From contig DASPQV010000018.1 of the NCBI GenBank assembly GCA_035624785.1, positions 1-55,847 of the forward strand: a stretch of DNA of 55,847 nt. Reading direction: 5' to 3'. The position numbers were made by a program, and so were the translations under genes. Of the stretch, positions 27,301 to 35,870 are shown piece after piece (position 1 is the stretch's first letter; each line of letters starts with the position of its first letter). This DNA comes from JAJZNI01 sp035624785 (lineage in GTDB: Bacteria; Chloroflexota; Dormibacteria; Aeolococcales; Aeolococcaceae). The notes beneath the pieces were generated by a model. The model was not told where the DNA came from. It did not search any database and saw only the letters and a program-made list of their open reading frames with translations.

Positions 27301-27696
27301 GCCGGCGCCGCCTGGTCGAGCGAGCCGGTCCGCCGCGCCGCCGGACTCCGCCACTGGCGCGAGGTGCCGCTGGGGGCGCCGGTCGACGGTGTCCTCCTCG
27401 AGGGCTTCGTCGACCTGCTCTACGAGCTGCCGGATCGCCGCCTGGCGGTGGTCGACTACAAGACCGACGCGGTGCGGGGAGCGGAGGTGGACCGGCGAAT
27501 GGACCGCTACCGCCTCCAGGGCGGCGTCTATGCCCTGCTGGTGGCGCAGCTCACCGGGCGCTCGGTGGCACGCGTCGAGTTCGTCTTCGCCGCAGCGGCG
27601 GAGGTGCGCGCGGTGGAGGACGTGGATGCCGTCACCGCGGAGGTGCTCCGCCTCCTGACCGCCCCGGCGGCGGGGAGCTGGTCAGAAGCCAGGTAG
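24349..27696 (+). CDS. addA: AddA-like UvrD/Rep helicase-nuclease subunit
   Basis: A 1,115-residue SF1A helicase-nuclease. Motifs in order: Walker A EAGAGTGKTAA (about 31-41), Ia AITFTVAAAGEL, II VDEFQDTDPLQ, III GDPKQSIYRFRRAD, IV VNFRSGHRI, V VMTVHAAKGLEFP and VI LLYVAMTRPRDHLV. The C-terminal nuclease contains LGRAVHAVLQ, EGFVDLLYE and AVVDYKTDAV with the catalytic D and DYK. Length and architecture match AddA. ATG overlaps the stop of the AddB-like gene, so expression is coupled. It should act with it in recombinational repair by end processing. Confidence 0.93.
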   Translation: MTVSPLARPPVADQAERERIVSELDRSLFVEAGAGTGKTAAVVSGIVSRVRAGRLRMERLVAITFTVAAAGELRVRIREALEEAARGPAGDAERRRLGQAASEVDRGRIETIHAFCSALLRMHPIEAGLPPDFDTLAELAADLDLRERFRIWFDSLVPGDPGAEAVRRGLLLGLRPDKLLRLFASLDANWDVVEKAGWSAERVEALGCAHRLGEDVQGCIDLLSRCLCAEDDELYRRVDSLREVAARLRGAGSEDRALAALMELERAPKMGHAGRLDNWRSAGGANACTTIRERMQSAVDEARTSLRAARSAALVAIAGELRSLVVTYADERRLRGAVTYHDLLVRARNLVRDHPDVAARLRDTWDFIAVDEFQDTDPLQAELAIRLAAAAAGSDVAWRKLTPLPGRLCLVGDPKQSIYRFRRADIALYSAVEASLAGADPGARVRLRVNFRSGHRIIDVVNAVFGGQGGLMRAETAPPGVQAAHAELVAHDPAFEGGVAIAGTAVAGAASEMWRREARATAAIVRRIRDEGWPVGEGKAQGPHPAGLDDICILMPSRTNLRNLERELEGAGVRYRLESGSLIIATQEVRDLLSILRCIDDPSDQVALVAALRSPAYGCSDVELARWRAAGGRWSYQFPGHATEPRVMAALADLRELNASQDGWSVPGLVDAVVSRRLLRALAQDGWRPQEALRRYRFVGDEARALARSGRGTLHDTVDHLERLAHDPTYDSVAQEPVTGDGSVRVMTVHAAKGLEFPIVIVTGLGRKPDTRRPAIVADHLSGHVELRVDGEFATPGWSALDEHEQDMEAAERVRLLYVAMTRPRDHLVVSLFRGERRGEETDAGRLDGLIRGQEGVRALDEAWEPVHEGRSGPEPELMTAEEHRAAEQAWIDRREALVTALGSLRTQTATGLAHAEAEEGLLPELAEDIARSRRGRAATSLGRAVHAVLQVVDLNTAGSLDALARAHAAAEGIPERAAEVASLAGAAWSSEPVRRAAGLRHWREVPLGAPVDGVLLEGFVDLLYELPDRRLAVVDYKTDAVRGAEVDRRMDRYRLQGGVYALLVAQLTGRSVARVEFVFAAAAEVRAVEDVDAVTAEVLRLLTAPAAGSWSEAR

Positions 27697-27766
27697 CGGG
27701 CGGGGTCCACCTACCCGCGGCTGACCGGCTGGACGCCGTCGGCGATCGAGAGCGGCGAGGTCGAGG

Positions 27767-28240
27767 ATGGCTCGAAGGATGCTGCCTGCCTATACTCGAC
27801 GGAGCGTGAAGGACCCCCGGATCGAGCTCCTCCGCCAGGTTCCGCTGTTCGCCCAGCTCTCCGCGAAACAGCTGGATTTCGTCGTCACCCGCGTCGACGA
27901 GGTGGACGTGGCCAAGGGCGAGACCCTGATCCGCGAGGGAGACGGCAACCACGCCATGCACATCATCGTGGAGGGTGAGGCCCAGGTCACCGTCGCCGGC
28001 ACGCCGCGCCGCGTCCTCGGTCCCGGCGCCTTCTTCGGTGAGATCAGCATGATGGATCGGCGCCCGGCGACCGCTACGGTGACCAGCCTGAGCCCGCTCC
28101 GCCTGCTGGTGCTCAGCCACGCCCAGTTCCGCGATGCCATCAAGGCGGACCTCGACCTGAGCATGGCGGTCCTCGCCACCATGGCCCAGCGGCTGCGCGA
28201 CGACGCCGAGACGCGGGGCGATTCCGCCGACGTCACGTAG
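27767..28240 (+). CDS. Cyclic nucleotide-binding domain protein (no HTH)
   Basis: About 157 residues formed almost entirely by one cNMP-binding domain: VPLFAQLSAKQLDFV, GETLIREGDGNHAMHIIVEGE, then GPGAFFGEISMMDRRPATATVTS, which is the phosphate-binding cassette including Glu and Arg. No Crp-type DNA-binding domain follows, so it is a stand-alone sensor or adaptor. Its start is uncertain: ATG 27767, ATG 27779 and GTG 27806 are all in frame. Four bases separate it from the next gene. A class III cyclase gene converges close by (28626-31901), so a cAMP link is possible but not shown. Confidence 0.8.
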   Translation: MARRMLPAYTRRSVKDPRIELLRQVPLFAQLSAKQLDFVVTRVDEVDVAKGETLIREGDGNHAMHIIVEGEAQVTVAGTPRRVLGPGAFFGEISMMDRRPATATVTSLSPLRLLVLSHAQFRDAIKADLDLSMAVLATMAQRLRDDAETRGDSADVT

Positions 28241-28244
28241 CTTC

Positions 28245-28553
28245 GTGAAGGTCCTCGCTCTCGAGACCCAGGTGCCCGGGGGGACCTTCACCGAGGAGAT
28301 CCTGCGGAGGGAGGCGCGCAAGGTCTGGGAGCTGTACCAGTCGGGGGTGATCCGGGAGATGTACTTCTCGGCGAGCCGCCATCGGGCCGTGCTGGTGCTG
28401 GAATCCGCCGGCCCCGACGAGGCGAGGGCGGCGCTGGCGGAACTGCCCCTGGTACAGGCCGGCGCCATCGACTTCGAGCTTCACACGCTGGTGCCCTACC
28501 CGGGCTTTGCCCGCCTCTTCGAGCCGGGGGCTGAGCAGGCCCAGCCGCGCTGA
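28245..28553 (+). CDS. Muconolactone isomerase-like/YciI-fold protein
   Basis: A 102-residue protein beginning with GTG five bases after the previous stop. EILRREARKVWELYQSGVIREMYFSA, followed by VLVLESAGPDEARAALAELPLVQAGAIDFELHTLVP (described in parts) fits the dimeric alpha/beta-barrel fold shared by muconolactone isomerase-like and YciI-like proteins, with the strand-helix order beta-alpha-beta-beta-alpha-beta. Such proteins are often small isomerases or of unknown role. Its translational closeness to the cNMP-binding gene suggests one transcript; substrate unknown. Confidence 0.65.
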   Translation: MKVLALETQVPGGTFTEEILRREARKVWELYQSGVIREMYFSASRHRAVLVLESAGPDEARAALAELPLVQAGAIDFELHTLVPYPGFARLFEPGAEQAQPR

Positions 28554-28625
28554 GAGCGCGTCCGGGAGAGTGGCACCGGAAGAGCCGTGCCTGACCGGTG
28601 AGGGGCGCTCGATCGCGGCTGAAAA

Positions 28626-31600
28626 TCAGCCGTCCTCCGCCCCCACGGCGGTCGCGGTGGGCGACGACGCCGAGGATCTGCCCGCCCGGCGGCCGCGTCC
28701 TTTCAGGGCAGCCGAGCCGGAGAGACCCCTCAGCGCCAGCCGGGCGCGCCCCGCCGACACCGCGTTTCCCTTGGCGTCGAACAGGGAGATCGCCTCCCGC
28801 AGCGACGCGGCCGCCTCCGCCGGCTTGCCGGCCGCGGCCAGGACCTCGGCGAGGCCGGCCAGGGCCTCACCCTGGACGTCCGGCTGGTCGGTGGTCTTGA
28901 TCAGCCGCACCGCCTCACGGGCGAGCTCCTCGGCCTCGTCGCGACGGGCGGCGTCAGCGACCAGCAGCTTCGCCTCGATGCAGCGCCACTGGTACTGGCC
29001 GCCGACATCATGGGGCGCCGCCGTGCGGCGGCAGATACCGGCGAACTCGGCGGCGTCCTGGTTGCGTCCCTGGGCGTGGAGCGCCTCCGCCAGCAGCCCG
29101 GCCACGCTCGGCGCGTACATCCCCTCACCCATCGCCACCAGTCTCTCGTAGTCGCCGCGCAGCTCAGCCTCGGCACGGACGGCGTCGCCCCCGAGCAGCT
29201 CCGCAGGGCCGGAGTGGAGCGAGGTGCAGGCCGCGCTGAGGGTGAAACCCAGCTCGTTGAGCATCGCTCGGCTGCGCTGGTACAGCTCACGGGCGCGGGC
29301 AGGCTCCCCGCTCATGGCTTCGAGGTGGCTCATCGCCGACAGTGTCATCGCCTCGGTGCGGCGATCTCCGCCGGCCAGCTCGATGATGTCGCGGCAGCGC
29401 TCCAGCGCCCGGTCCACCGGGGTGCGGCTGTAGACGACGCAGGAGGCGAGCGCGGAGAGCAGCCGGACCTGGTACACGCGGTCGCCGGCGCGGTCCGCCT
29501 GGAGCACCGCGCGGGTCACGCAATCCTCCGCCGGGCTGAAGCGACCCTCGTAGAAGTGCGCGTACATCATCAGCTTCCAGGCCCGCGCCAGCCCCTCGGC
29601 GGCGTCCAGCTGCTCCAGGGCGGTGATGGCCTCACGCGTCGCCGCCACGACCCCGCTCGCCTCGCTGCTCAGCGGGTCGGTCAGGTAGCGCCAGGTACGG
29701 CGCACCACCGAGGCGGTGACGGCCAGGGCCGGGTCTCCCAGCTCGCGCGAGCGGGCCTGCGCCGCGGTGAGCACCTCGTCGGCACTCTGGAACTGTCCCA
29801 TCTCGCCGAGTGCCTCGCCGGCGTGCAGGAGCCAGCGGGGACTCGCCGGCTCCTCGGGAACCAGGGCGGCGGCTCGCTGGAGCAGGTTGGCCGCGGCCGG
29901 AACGTCACCGCGGGAGCGCGCCCGTTCGCCGGCGGCCGACAGATGGCGGGCGGCGCGCCCCGCTGCCTCGATGCCGCTCTGGTCCAGGGGCCCAAGTTGG
30001 GAGAGGATCAGGCAGCTCTGCTCCAGGTGGTAGCCGCGTATCTCGTCCTGCTCGCCCAGCGGGCTGAGGTCGTGGGCTTCCAGCCAGTCCGCGAACTTCC
30101 GGTGGAGCTCGGCGCGAGTGCGCTTCAGCAGTCCCTGGTAGGCGGCGTCACGGATCAGGATGTGCTGAAATCGGTACCCCGCTGGCCTCGCTGGGTCCGG
30201 CTCGTCGGGGGTGACCAGATCACGACCCGCCAGGCCCTCCAGGGCGGTACGCACCTCGACGCGCAAGCCCTCGGGACAGAGGTTTTCGACAGCTTCGAGA
30301 TCAAAGGTGTGACCGATCACCGCCGCCCGCTCGAGCACCACGCGCTCGGTGGGGGCAAGACGGTCGAGGCGGGCCGCCAGCAGGGCGCTGATGCTTGGTG
30401 GCACGGTCAGGGAGCGGATGTCCGAGCTGGCCACCCATCCCTCCGCGCTGCGGCGGATCATCCCGTCGTCGATCATCATCGAGAGCATCTGCTCGACGAA
30501 GAGCGGGTTTCCCTGAGCTGCCTCGACGATCCGGTGCCGCGGCTCGTCGGCCAGCGCTCCCTCTCCCAGCAGGTTGCTGACCACCGTGGCGCTCTCCGCC
30601 GCGGTGAGGGGGCGGAGGGTGAGCATCAAGCTCCGCGAACGGGGCTCGCCCCAGGCGGGGCGGAGCTCGAGAAGCTCCGGGCGTGAGGAGCAGAGCAGCA
30701 GCAGGGGGGCGCCCTCGCTCGACTGGGCGACGTACTCGATGAGGTCGAGGAACGTGGCCTCCGCCCAGTGGATGTCTTCGATCACGGCGATGGTGGGCGT
30801 GGTCTCGGCGACGATCTCGAGGAGACGGCGGGCGGCCCAGAAGGTCTCCTGCACCGGGTAGGTGGCGTCCGACAGCCCCATCATCGCCGCCAGCCTGTCG
30901 ACGACGTCGGCGGCCCCGCCCCCGAGAAGCTCGCGGAGCCTGGCCAGCGCGGATTCCGCCGATTCGTGGTCGGTGATCCGGGCGGCATCGCGCGCCATCT
31001 CGGCCAGCGGCCAGAACGTGATGCCCTCGCCGTAGGACAGGCAGCGCCCGCGGAGCACCCGAGCCTGCCCCGCCGCACCGCTCAGGAACTCGTGGAGCAG
31101 TCGCGACTTGCCGACGCCGGCGGCGGCGAGCAGGGTGACCAGCTCCGGGGTCCGGCGCTTGGAGGCACGCTGCAGAGCGTTGGTCATCGCGGCCAGCTCC
31201 CCGGCGCGGCCGACCAGCGGCGTATCGGCGCGGCGAGCGACCCCCTCGCCCCGCTGCACTCCGAGAAGACGGTAGGCGGGGACACGCTCCGACTTCCCCT
31301 TGAGCTCGAGCGGCTCCACCTCCTCGACCTCCACCGCGTCGCGCACCAGTCGGTAGGTGGGCCCCCCGAGCAGGACCTGCAGGGCGGGGGCCGCCTGCTC
31401 GAGGCGGGCGGCGACGTTCACGGTGTCCCCCGTCACCAGCCTCTGTCCGGTGGTGGGATCTCCGGCCACCACCTCGCCGGTGTTGACGCCGGTGCGGTTC
31501 TCCAACCGGACTCCCCAGCGTGCCTGGAGCCGCTCGTTGACCCGGGCGAGCTCGGCCTGCATCTCGTGAGCCGCCCGGATCGCGCGCAGAGCATCGTCCT

Positions 31601-31901
31601 CGTGGAGGCGGGGCAGCCCGAAGACCGCCATGATCGCGTCGCCGATGTACTTCTCCACCAGCCCTCCGTGACGCTCCAGGACTCGCCGCATCGCCGAGAA
31701 GTAGACGTCGAGGACCTCACGGACCGCCTCGCTGTCCAGCTTCTCGGCCATGGCCGTCGAGCCCTTGAGGTCGGAGAAGACGACCGTGACGGTCTTGCGC
31801 ACCTCCTGGGCAGGTGCCTGAGGTGCCAGCGGGGCACCGCAGAAGCCGCAGAGCCGAAAGCGCTCCGGGTTCTCCTCTCCGCAGCTCGGGCAGATCCGCA
31901 T
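28626..31901 (-). CDS. Zinc-ribbon/class III cyclase/ATPase/TPR protein
   Basis: About 1,091 residues. The N-terminus has a double zinc ribbon CPSCGEENPERFRLCGFCG. A class III nucleotidyl cyclase domain follows (about 36-205): metal Asp in FSDLKGST and KYIGDAIMAVFG, RTGVNTGEVVAGDP, and GDTVNVAARLEQ with the Asn/Arg pair. Then an AAA/STAND-like ATPase: PLVGRAGELAAM, Walker A AAAGVGKSRLLH, Walker B AVIEDIHWAEA, and a long helical TPR-like C-terminal half. The ATG at 31901 is preferred to a TTG one codon up. It lies 12 bases downstream of the secreted protein gene on the same strand, suggesting an operon. Likely role: cAMP-producing signalling protein gated by ATPase/TPR sensing. Confidence 0.92.
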   Translation of the reverse strand: MRICPSCGEENPERFRLCGFCGAPLAPQAPAQEVRKTVTVVFSDLKGSTAMAEKLDSEAVREVLDVYFSAMRRVLERHGGLVEKYIGDAIMAVFGLPRLHEDDALRAIRAAHEMQAELARVNERLQARWGVRLENRTGVNTGEVVAGDPTTGQRLVTGDTVNVAARLEQAAPALQVLLGGPTYRLVRDAVEVEEVEPLELKGKSERVPAYRLLGVQRGEGVARRADTPLVGRAGELAAMTNALQRASKRRTPELVTLLAAAGVGKSRLLHEFLSGAAGQARVLRGRCLSYGEGITFWPLAEMARDAARITDHESAESALARLRELLGGGAADVVDRLAAMMGLSDATYPVQETFWAARRLLEIVAETTPTIAVIEDIHWAEATFLDLIEYVAQSSEGAPLLLLCSSRPELLELRPAWGEPRSRSLMLTLRPLTAAESATVVSNLLGEGALADEPRHRIVEAAQGNPLFVEQMLSMMIDDGMIRRSAEGWVASSDIRSLTVPPSISALLAARLDRLAPTERVVLERAAVIGHTFDLEAVENLCPEGLRVEVRTALEGLAGRDLVTPDEPDPARPAGYRFQHILIRDAAYQGLLKRTRAELHRKFADWLEAHDLSPLGEQDEIRGYHLEQSCLILSQLGPLDQSGIEAAGRAARHLSAAGERARSRGDVPAAANLLQRAAALVPEEPASPRWLLHAGEALGEMGQFQSADEVLTAAQARSRELGDPALAVTASVVRRTWRYLTDPLSSEASGVVAATREAITALEQLDAAEGLARAWKLMMYAHFYEGRFSPAEDCVTRAVLQADRAGDRVYQVRLLSALASCVVYSRTPVDRALERCRDIIELAGGDRRTEAMTLSAMSHLEAMSGEPARARELYQRSRAMLNELGFTLSAACTSLHSGPAELLGGDAVRAEAELRGDYERLVAMGEGMYAPSVAGLLAEALHAQGRNQDAAEFAGICRRTAAPHDVGGQYQWRCIEAKLLVADAARRDEAEELAREAVRLIKTTDQPDVQGEALAGLAEVLAAAGKPAEAAASLREAISLFDAKGNAVSAGRARLALRGLSGSAALKGRGRRAGRSSASSPTATAVGAEDG

Positions 31902-31913
31902 CAAGCGTCCGTC

Positions 31914-33242
31914 CTAGGCGGTACCCCAGGCGTCACCCGGTCCGGCCAGGAACACGATGATGACGTCACCCGCGTTGTCCTTGTGTCGCGAGTACAGGCA
32001 GGGGGCGTCGCTGGTGGTGACGTGGTTCGGGCATTGCGGCAGCAGGCCGATGTAGGTGCTCCCGACATAGCCGGGGATGGAGTCGGCGCTGCTCGCCAGG
32101 GACCCGCCCGCAAACGGCTGAGTGCTCGCGTAGCAGACCTCGTAGAAGGCCGCGCCGTTGTTCGGCGAGAGCCCGACGATCTGCTTGGGGATGGTGATCT
32201 TCACCTCCTGGCGGACCGCCGGGTTCAGATCCAGCGAGCTGCCGTTGGCCAGCCACACGTCGATCCCGATCGTGCCGGACACCGCCGTGTAGCCGGAACA
32301 GCTGTAGGTGAAGCCGTTGAATCCGAGGCTGAGGATGTCACTCCCGGCCCCGGAGAGACTCACCGCCACGGTGCTGGTATGGCTGCTCACCGTCCCACCG
32401 CAGCTGGCACCCGTACAGGAGGTGGCGCTGGCGGTGATCTGGAAGACCCCGGACACCGCCGATGAGAACCCGGTTGCGCCGGCCTGCAGCTCGTAGTAGC
32501 CGGCCGGTGAGACGCTGATGGATCCGAAGGTCGCCTCGCCGCTTGCCCCGGTGCTTCCCGTGGTGGTGCCGCTCATCGCGCCCGCCGTGCCACCCAGTGA
32601 CACCAGGCTCAGGTGGAGAGCGGCGCCGGCGATGGGATGGCCGTGGCCGTCGCTGGCGCTGACCTCGATCGGGGCCCCGCTGGGCGCGAAGCCCACGCTG
32701 GTGACGTTCTGCCCCGCGACCGCGTTGGCGGGCGGGTCGACGAAGCTGAGGACGCAGCTCCCGGTCGTCAGCTCGCTGTTGGGATCGATGGCGAAGTTGC
32801 CGCTCGAGAAGTTGTCGACCTGGTTGGCGACCAGCGCCCAAGCGCCCGACGCCGCGGAGCACAGGGCGGGCACGGTGAGGTCGACGGTCACCGATCCACC
32901 TGCCGGGATGTCCAGCTGGCGCAGCTCGAGAACGTAGCTGGGTCCGGGGTTCACCGCCACCACCGCCGATGCCGTGGGGGAGTACGGGTCGGTGAGCACC
33001 GGCGATTGGATCGCAATCCCGGTCGGGGCGGTCAGGTTGGCTGCCCGCAGGGTTGCCGACGAGGCCCCATCGCTGAGCACGAACCTCATGCTCGTCGAGC
33101 TGCCACTGGCGCTGGTCGGCTGGAGGCTGCCGAGTGCGCAGTTTCCGCTGCACCCGCTGGCCGATGCCATCACGCCGGGCACGCTCACGCCCGCGGCGAC
33201 GAGCAGTGCCAGCAGCAATCTCAATGACCTGGATCGACGCAT
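31914..33242 (-). CDS. Secreted protein with Ig-like/regulatory fold segments
   Basis: ATG at 33242, with AGGAGG seven bases upstream, gives 442 residues. The N-terminus is a clear signal peptide: MRRSRSLRLLLALLVAAGVS then an Ala-X-Ala cleavage region ending near ASA. The mature chain is Ser/Thr/Gly-rich and beta-rich; SVTVDLTVPALCS, ASDGHGHPIAGAALHLSLVSL and GEATFGSISVSPAGYYELQAG resemble bacterial Ig-like or carboxypeptidase-regulatory-like folds. Eight or more Cys suggest disulfides. It is probably extracellular, possibly a surface or adhesion protein. It precedes the cyclase/ATPase gene by 12 bases. No enzymatic motif seen. Confidence 0.75.
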   Translation of the reverse strand: MRRSRSLRLLLALLVAAGVSVPGVMASASGCSGNCALGSLQPTSASGSSTSMRFVLSDGASSATLRAANLTAPTGIAIQSPVLTDPYSPTASAVVAVNPGPSYVLELRQLDIPAGGSVTVDLTVPALCSAASGAWALVANQVDNFSSGNFAIDPNSELTTGSCVLSFVDPPANAVAGQNVTSVGFAPSGAPIEVSASDGHGHPIAGAALHLSLVSLGGTAGAMSGTTTGSTGASGEATFGSISVSPAGYYELQAGATGFSSAVSGVFQITASATSCTGASCGGTVSSHTSTVAVSLSGAGSDILSLGFNGFTYSCSGYTAVSGTIGIDVWLANGSSLDLNPAVRQEVKITIPKQIVGLSPNNGAAFYEVCYASTQPFAGGSLASSADSIPGYVGSTYIGLLPQCPNHVTTSDAPCLYSRHKDNAGDVIIVFLAGPGDAWGTA

Positions 33243-33488
33243 CAATTGCCTCCTGCGAGCGGGGAAGGGGCCGGGCTCGCGCCGCGGGCCCCGGTGTGGG
33301 CAGTTGAGACCGTACAACAAGCGCTGGCTGGCGTCCATGCGACATCTGGGCCGGCTCGGGCTGGATTTGCCCATGGGGCGGCGGGGGAGGGGGGTAGCGG
33401 CGGCGCCGGGCGCTGTTCGCTGCTGCTGGCGCCGCATCGGTCGTTCCGGGTGCGTACGATGGGCGGGCCAGCGTGGGAGGAACCTCTG

Positions 33489-34679
33489 ATGATCAAGCGA
33501 GCCCAGCGGGTCCAGGCGGTTCGCGGCTTCGGCATCGATCGGGTGGCGGCGGCCGCGGAGAGCGGGTCTGCTCCCGTCGAGACGGTGCTGCGCATGGAGA
33601 ACCTGGACACCAACCTGCCCCTGCCTCCCGAGGCCGTCGAGGTGACGGCGGCCGCGCTCTCCACCCCGCCCGCCAACAGCTGGCTGCCCTTCACCGGCGA
33701 CCACGGTCTGCGTGCCGCGGTCTCGGAGTTCACGGCAGCCCGCACCGGTCACGGCTACGACCCGGAGCGCGAGATCGTGGTGGTGAGCGGCGGGATGGAG
33801 GGACTTCTCGACACCCTCCTCGCTGTCGTCGATCCCGGCGACCAGGTGGTGGTCACCGATCCCACCTACGCTGGGATCGTCAACCGGATCAGGCTCGCCG
33901 GAGGGGTGCCTCGCTTCGTCCCCTTCGTGGCGACCGACGGCGGCTGGCGCCTCGACCGCGACGCGCTCGCCTCCGCGGTGGGCGACCGGACCGTCGCCTT
34001 CCTGCTGATGAGCCCGTCGATGCCGTCCGGCGGCTGGCTGGACCAGTCGGACTGGGGCCAGGTCTGCGACCTCTGCCGGGAACGCGACCTCGCGCTGATC
34101 TACGACGCGGCGATGGAGCGATTGCTGTTCGACGGGCGGCCATTGATCCATCCACTCGGTTTCGAGGGCATGGCGGAGCGGACCCTGGTGGTCGGCTCCC
34201 TCTCCAAGGAGCACCGCATGATCGGCTGGCGGGTCGGCTGGGTCTGCGGTCCGGCGGCCACCCTCGCCGACATCGGCTGGGTGCACATCTACAACACGAC
34301 GATGCCGACGGCCATCTCCCGGGCCGCGGCCACTGCGGTGCTGCGCGGCGACCAGGGTCACGTCCAGGAGTGCGTCGACGAGCTGCAGCGGCGCCGCGAC
34401 TGCATCCTCGAGGGCCTGCCCGGCTGGCCCCTGGTCCGGCCGGCCGGCGGGTGGTCGATGCTGCTCGATGTCGCCGCCCTCGGCTTCACGCCGGAGCGGG
34501 CCTCCCAGCTCCTCCTCGGCGAATCCGGGATCGCCGCCACCGGGATGACCGGATGGGGTGACTCGGTCGGCGGCCGCTACGTGCGCCTCGTCTTCAGCGC
34601 GGAGAGCCTGGAGCGACTGCGCACCATCCCCGATCGGCTGGCGGGGAGGAGCCTGGCGGCGGCGGTCGCCCGACGCTAG
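33489..34679 (+). CDS. Fold-type I aminotransferase (class I/II)
   Basis: The 396-residue reading from ATG 33489, preceded by GGAGG, matches class I/II PLP aminotransferases. PLP Lys240 lies in GSLSKEHRMIGWRVGW; the phosphate/aromatic region is SGGMEGLLD and DPTYAGI; Asp206 sits in IYDAAME. The usual NPxNPTG is replaced by SPSMPSG, so the cofactor-stacking Asn is not obviously present, a noteworthy change. The substrate cannot be told. It is divergent from the secreted protein gene, with a 246-bp intergenic region. Confidence 0.87.
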   Translation: MIKRAQRVQAVRGFGIDRVAAAAESGSAPVETVLRMENLDTNLPLPPEAVEVTAAALSTPPANSWLPFTGDHGLRAAVSEFTAARTGHGYDPEREIVVVSGGMEGLLDTLLAVVDPGDQVVVTDPTYAGIVNRIRLAGGVPRFVPFVATDGGWRLDRDALASAVGDRTVAFLLMSPSMPSGGWLDQSDWGQVCDLCRERDLALIYDAAMERLLFDGRPLIHPLGFEGMAERTLVVGSLSKEHRMIGWRVGWVCGPAATLADIGWVHIYNTTMPTAISRAAATAVLRGDQGHVQECVDELQRRRDCILEGLPGWPLVRPAGGWSMLLDVAALGFTPERASQLLLGESGIAATGMTGWGDSVGGRYVRLVFSAESLERLRTIPDRLAGRSLAAAVARR

Positions 34680-34682
34680 GGA

Positions 34683-35774
34683 TCAGCGTCCCGGTCGCTC
34701 CGGCCAGGCGAGCCGGACCGGCAGGCCGAGGAATCTGCCGAGACGCTCCGCCGCGCCTCCGACCGCCGCGCGCTCCCCTCTGCGGAACCGGTCGACGGGC
34801 CGGATGTCGACGGTCACCCTGAGGCGCTCCAGGGTCCGTCGCCAGCTGCCCCGGACGATCCCGTCCAGCGTGACCACGTTGGAGAGCACGCTGCCGAAGG
34901 AGAAGAGGCTGGCATCAACCGCACCGTCGGGGTCCAGGGCCGAGCGGTCGCGATAGGCGACCGTGTACTCGTCGAAGTTGGGCAGGAGGTGAGCGCCGCC
35001 CGGGATCGCATCGCCGCGTGCGCTCGTCGCATCGAACCAGAGCTCCTGACCGTCGATCTCCTCGCGCTCCATCCCGGTGTCGAGGATCCCCCGCCGGGCG
35101 TCGCTGGCGGCCAGCCCGGACCACCAGGCGAAGTCCTGCACCGAGGCCGGTCCGCGGCTGCGCAGGTACCGGCGCGCCAGCTCGACGAGTGCCTCGGCCC
35201 GGTCCAGCCGGCGCGGCTGGACCACTCGCTCGTCGAACAGCCCGTAGGTGAACTGTCTGCCCCGCCGTGGCCCGCTGATCAGCAGCCGGTCCAGCTCCGC
35301 GGCCGCCAGCAGATGGGGGAGGCGCTGTCCCTCCGGGGAGATCCCGCGGGCGGCCAGGAACGTGGCCAGCTCCTGGCGGGTGAGGGGGTTGCCGGGCTGG
35401 AGGGCCGATTCGAACGCCTTCTCGGCGCCGCGGATCACCGTCTCGTCGATCCCGAGCTGGCGGAAGCGGCCGGTCAGCCCCCGCCGGACCCGGGGACCCA
35501 GCAGCGAGATGAGCCAGCCGGCATCCTCGGGGAGCATGAAGTGCCAGGTCGGCCGCGGCACGTGGGTGCGCAGGATGGCGCCCTGGTTGAACAGCCGCTC
35601 CACCTCGGCCTCGGTGGCGGTGCGGCTGCGCAGGCTCAGCCCCCACTTGGCGGCCGCATAGTCCTGGGACTGCACGGCGCCGAGCCAGCGGACGGCGTCG
35701 ACGGCGGAGGCGAACGGTTCACCGGTGAGCCGGTGCGCGACCAGACGCCGGCGGACGATCTCGGTGGCCCTCAC
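34683..35774 (-). CDS. AlkZ/YcaQ-like winged-helix protein (HTH_42)
   Basis: The 363-residue protein belongs to the winged-helix DNA-binding domain family related to the AlkZ/YcaQ DNA glycosylases. The family's QxQ region is visible as LGAVQSQDYAAAKWGL; RTHVPRPTWHFMLPEDAGW, then LFDERVVQPRRLDRAEALVELARRYL and the FAWWSGLAASDARR segment are typical. Members unhook interstrand cross-links in some bacteria; in most the role is inferred. The GTG start at 35774 is uncertain. The stop lies three bases from the convergent aminotransferase stop. Confidence 0.8.
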   Translation of the reverse strand: MRATEIVRRRLVAHRLTGEPFASAVDAVRWLGAVQSQDYAAAKWGLSLRSRTATEAEVERLFNQGAILRTHVPRPTWHFMLPEDAGWLISLLGPRVRRGLTGRFRQLGIDETVIRGAEKAFESALQPGNPLTRQELATFLAARGISPEGQRLPHLLAAAELDRLLISGPRRGRQFTYGLFDERVVQPRRLDRAEALVELARRYLRSRGPASVQDFAWWSGLAASDARRGILDTGMEREEIDGQELWFDATSARGDAIPGGAHLLPNFDEYTVAYRDRSALDPDGAVDASLFSFGSVLSNVVTLDGIVRGSWRRTLERLRVTVDIRPVDRFRRGERAAVGGAAERLGRFLGLPVRLAWPERPGR

Positions 35775-35870
35775 CTCCGCAGGCTAGCCGAGCGGGCTCC
35801 CGGGGACGATCGGCGCCGCCCGAGCAGAGCTGGCCGGCGGTCACCGCCGGGGCCGGTGCCGAGGGCGGAA

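Noticed and set aside
24238..27354. 1,038-codon minus-strand frame opposite addA
   Set aside because: The plus strand carries all AddA motifs; the antisense has none.
29010..32465. Long plus-strand frames opposite the cyclase/ATPase and secreted genes
   Set aside because: No domains; the coding strand is established by cyclase and ATPase motifs and a signal peptide.
31914..34361. 815-codon frame reading through the secreted protein into the aminotransferase region
   Set aside because: The part above 33242 is antisense to the aminotransferase; the signal peptide and AGGAGG fix the start at 33242.
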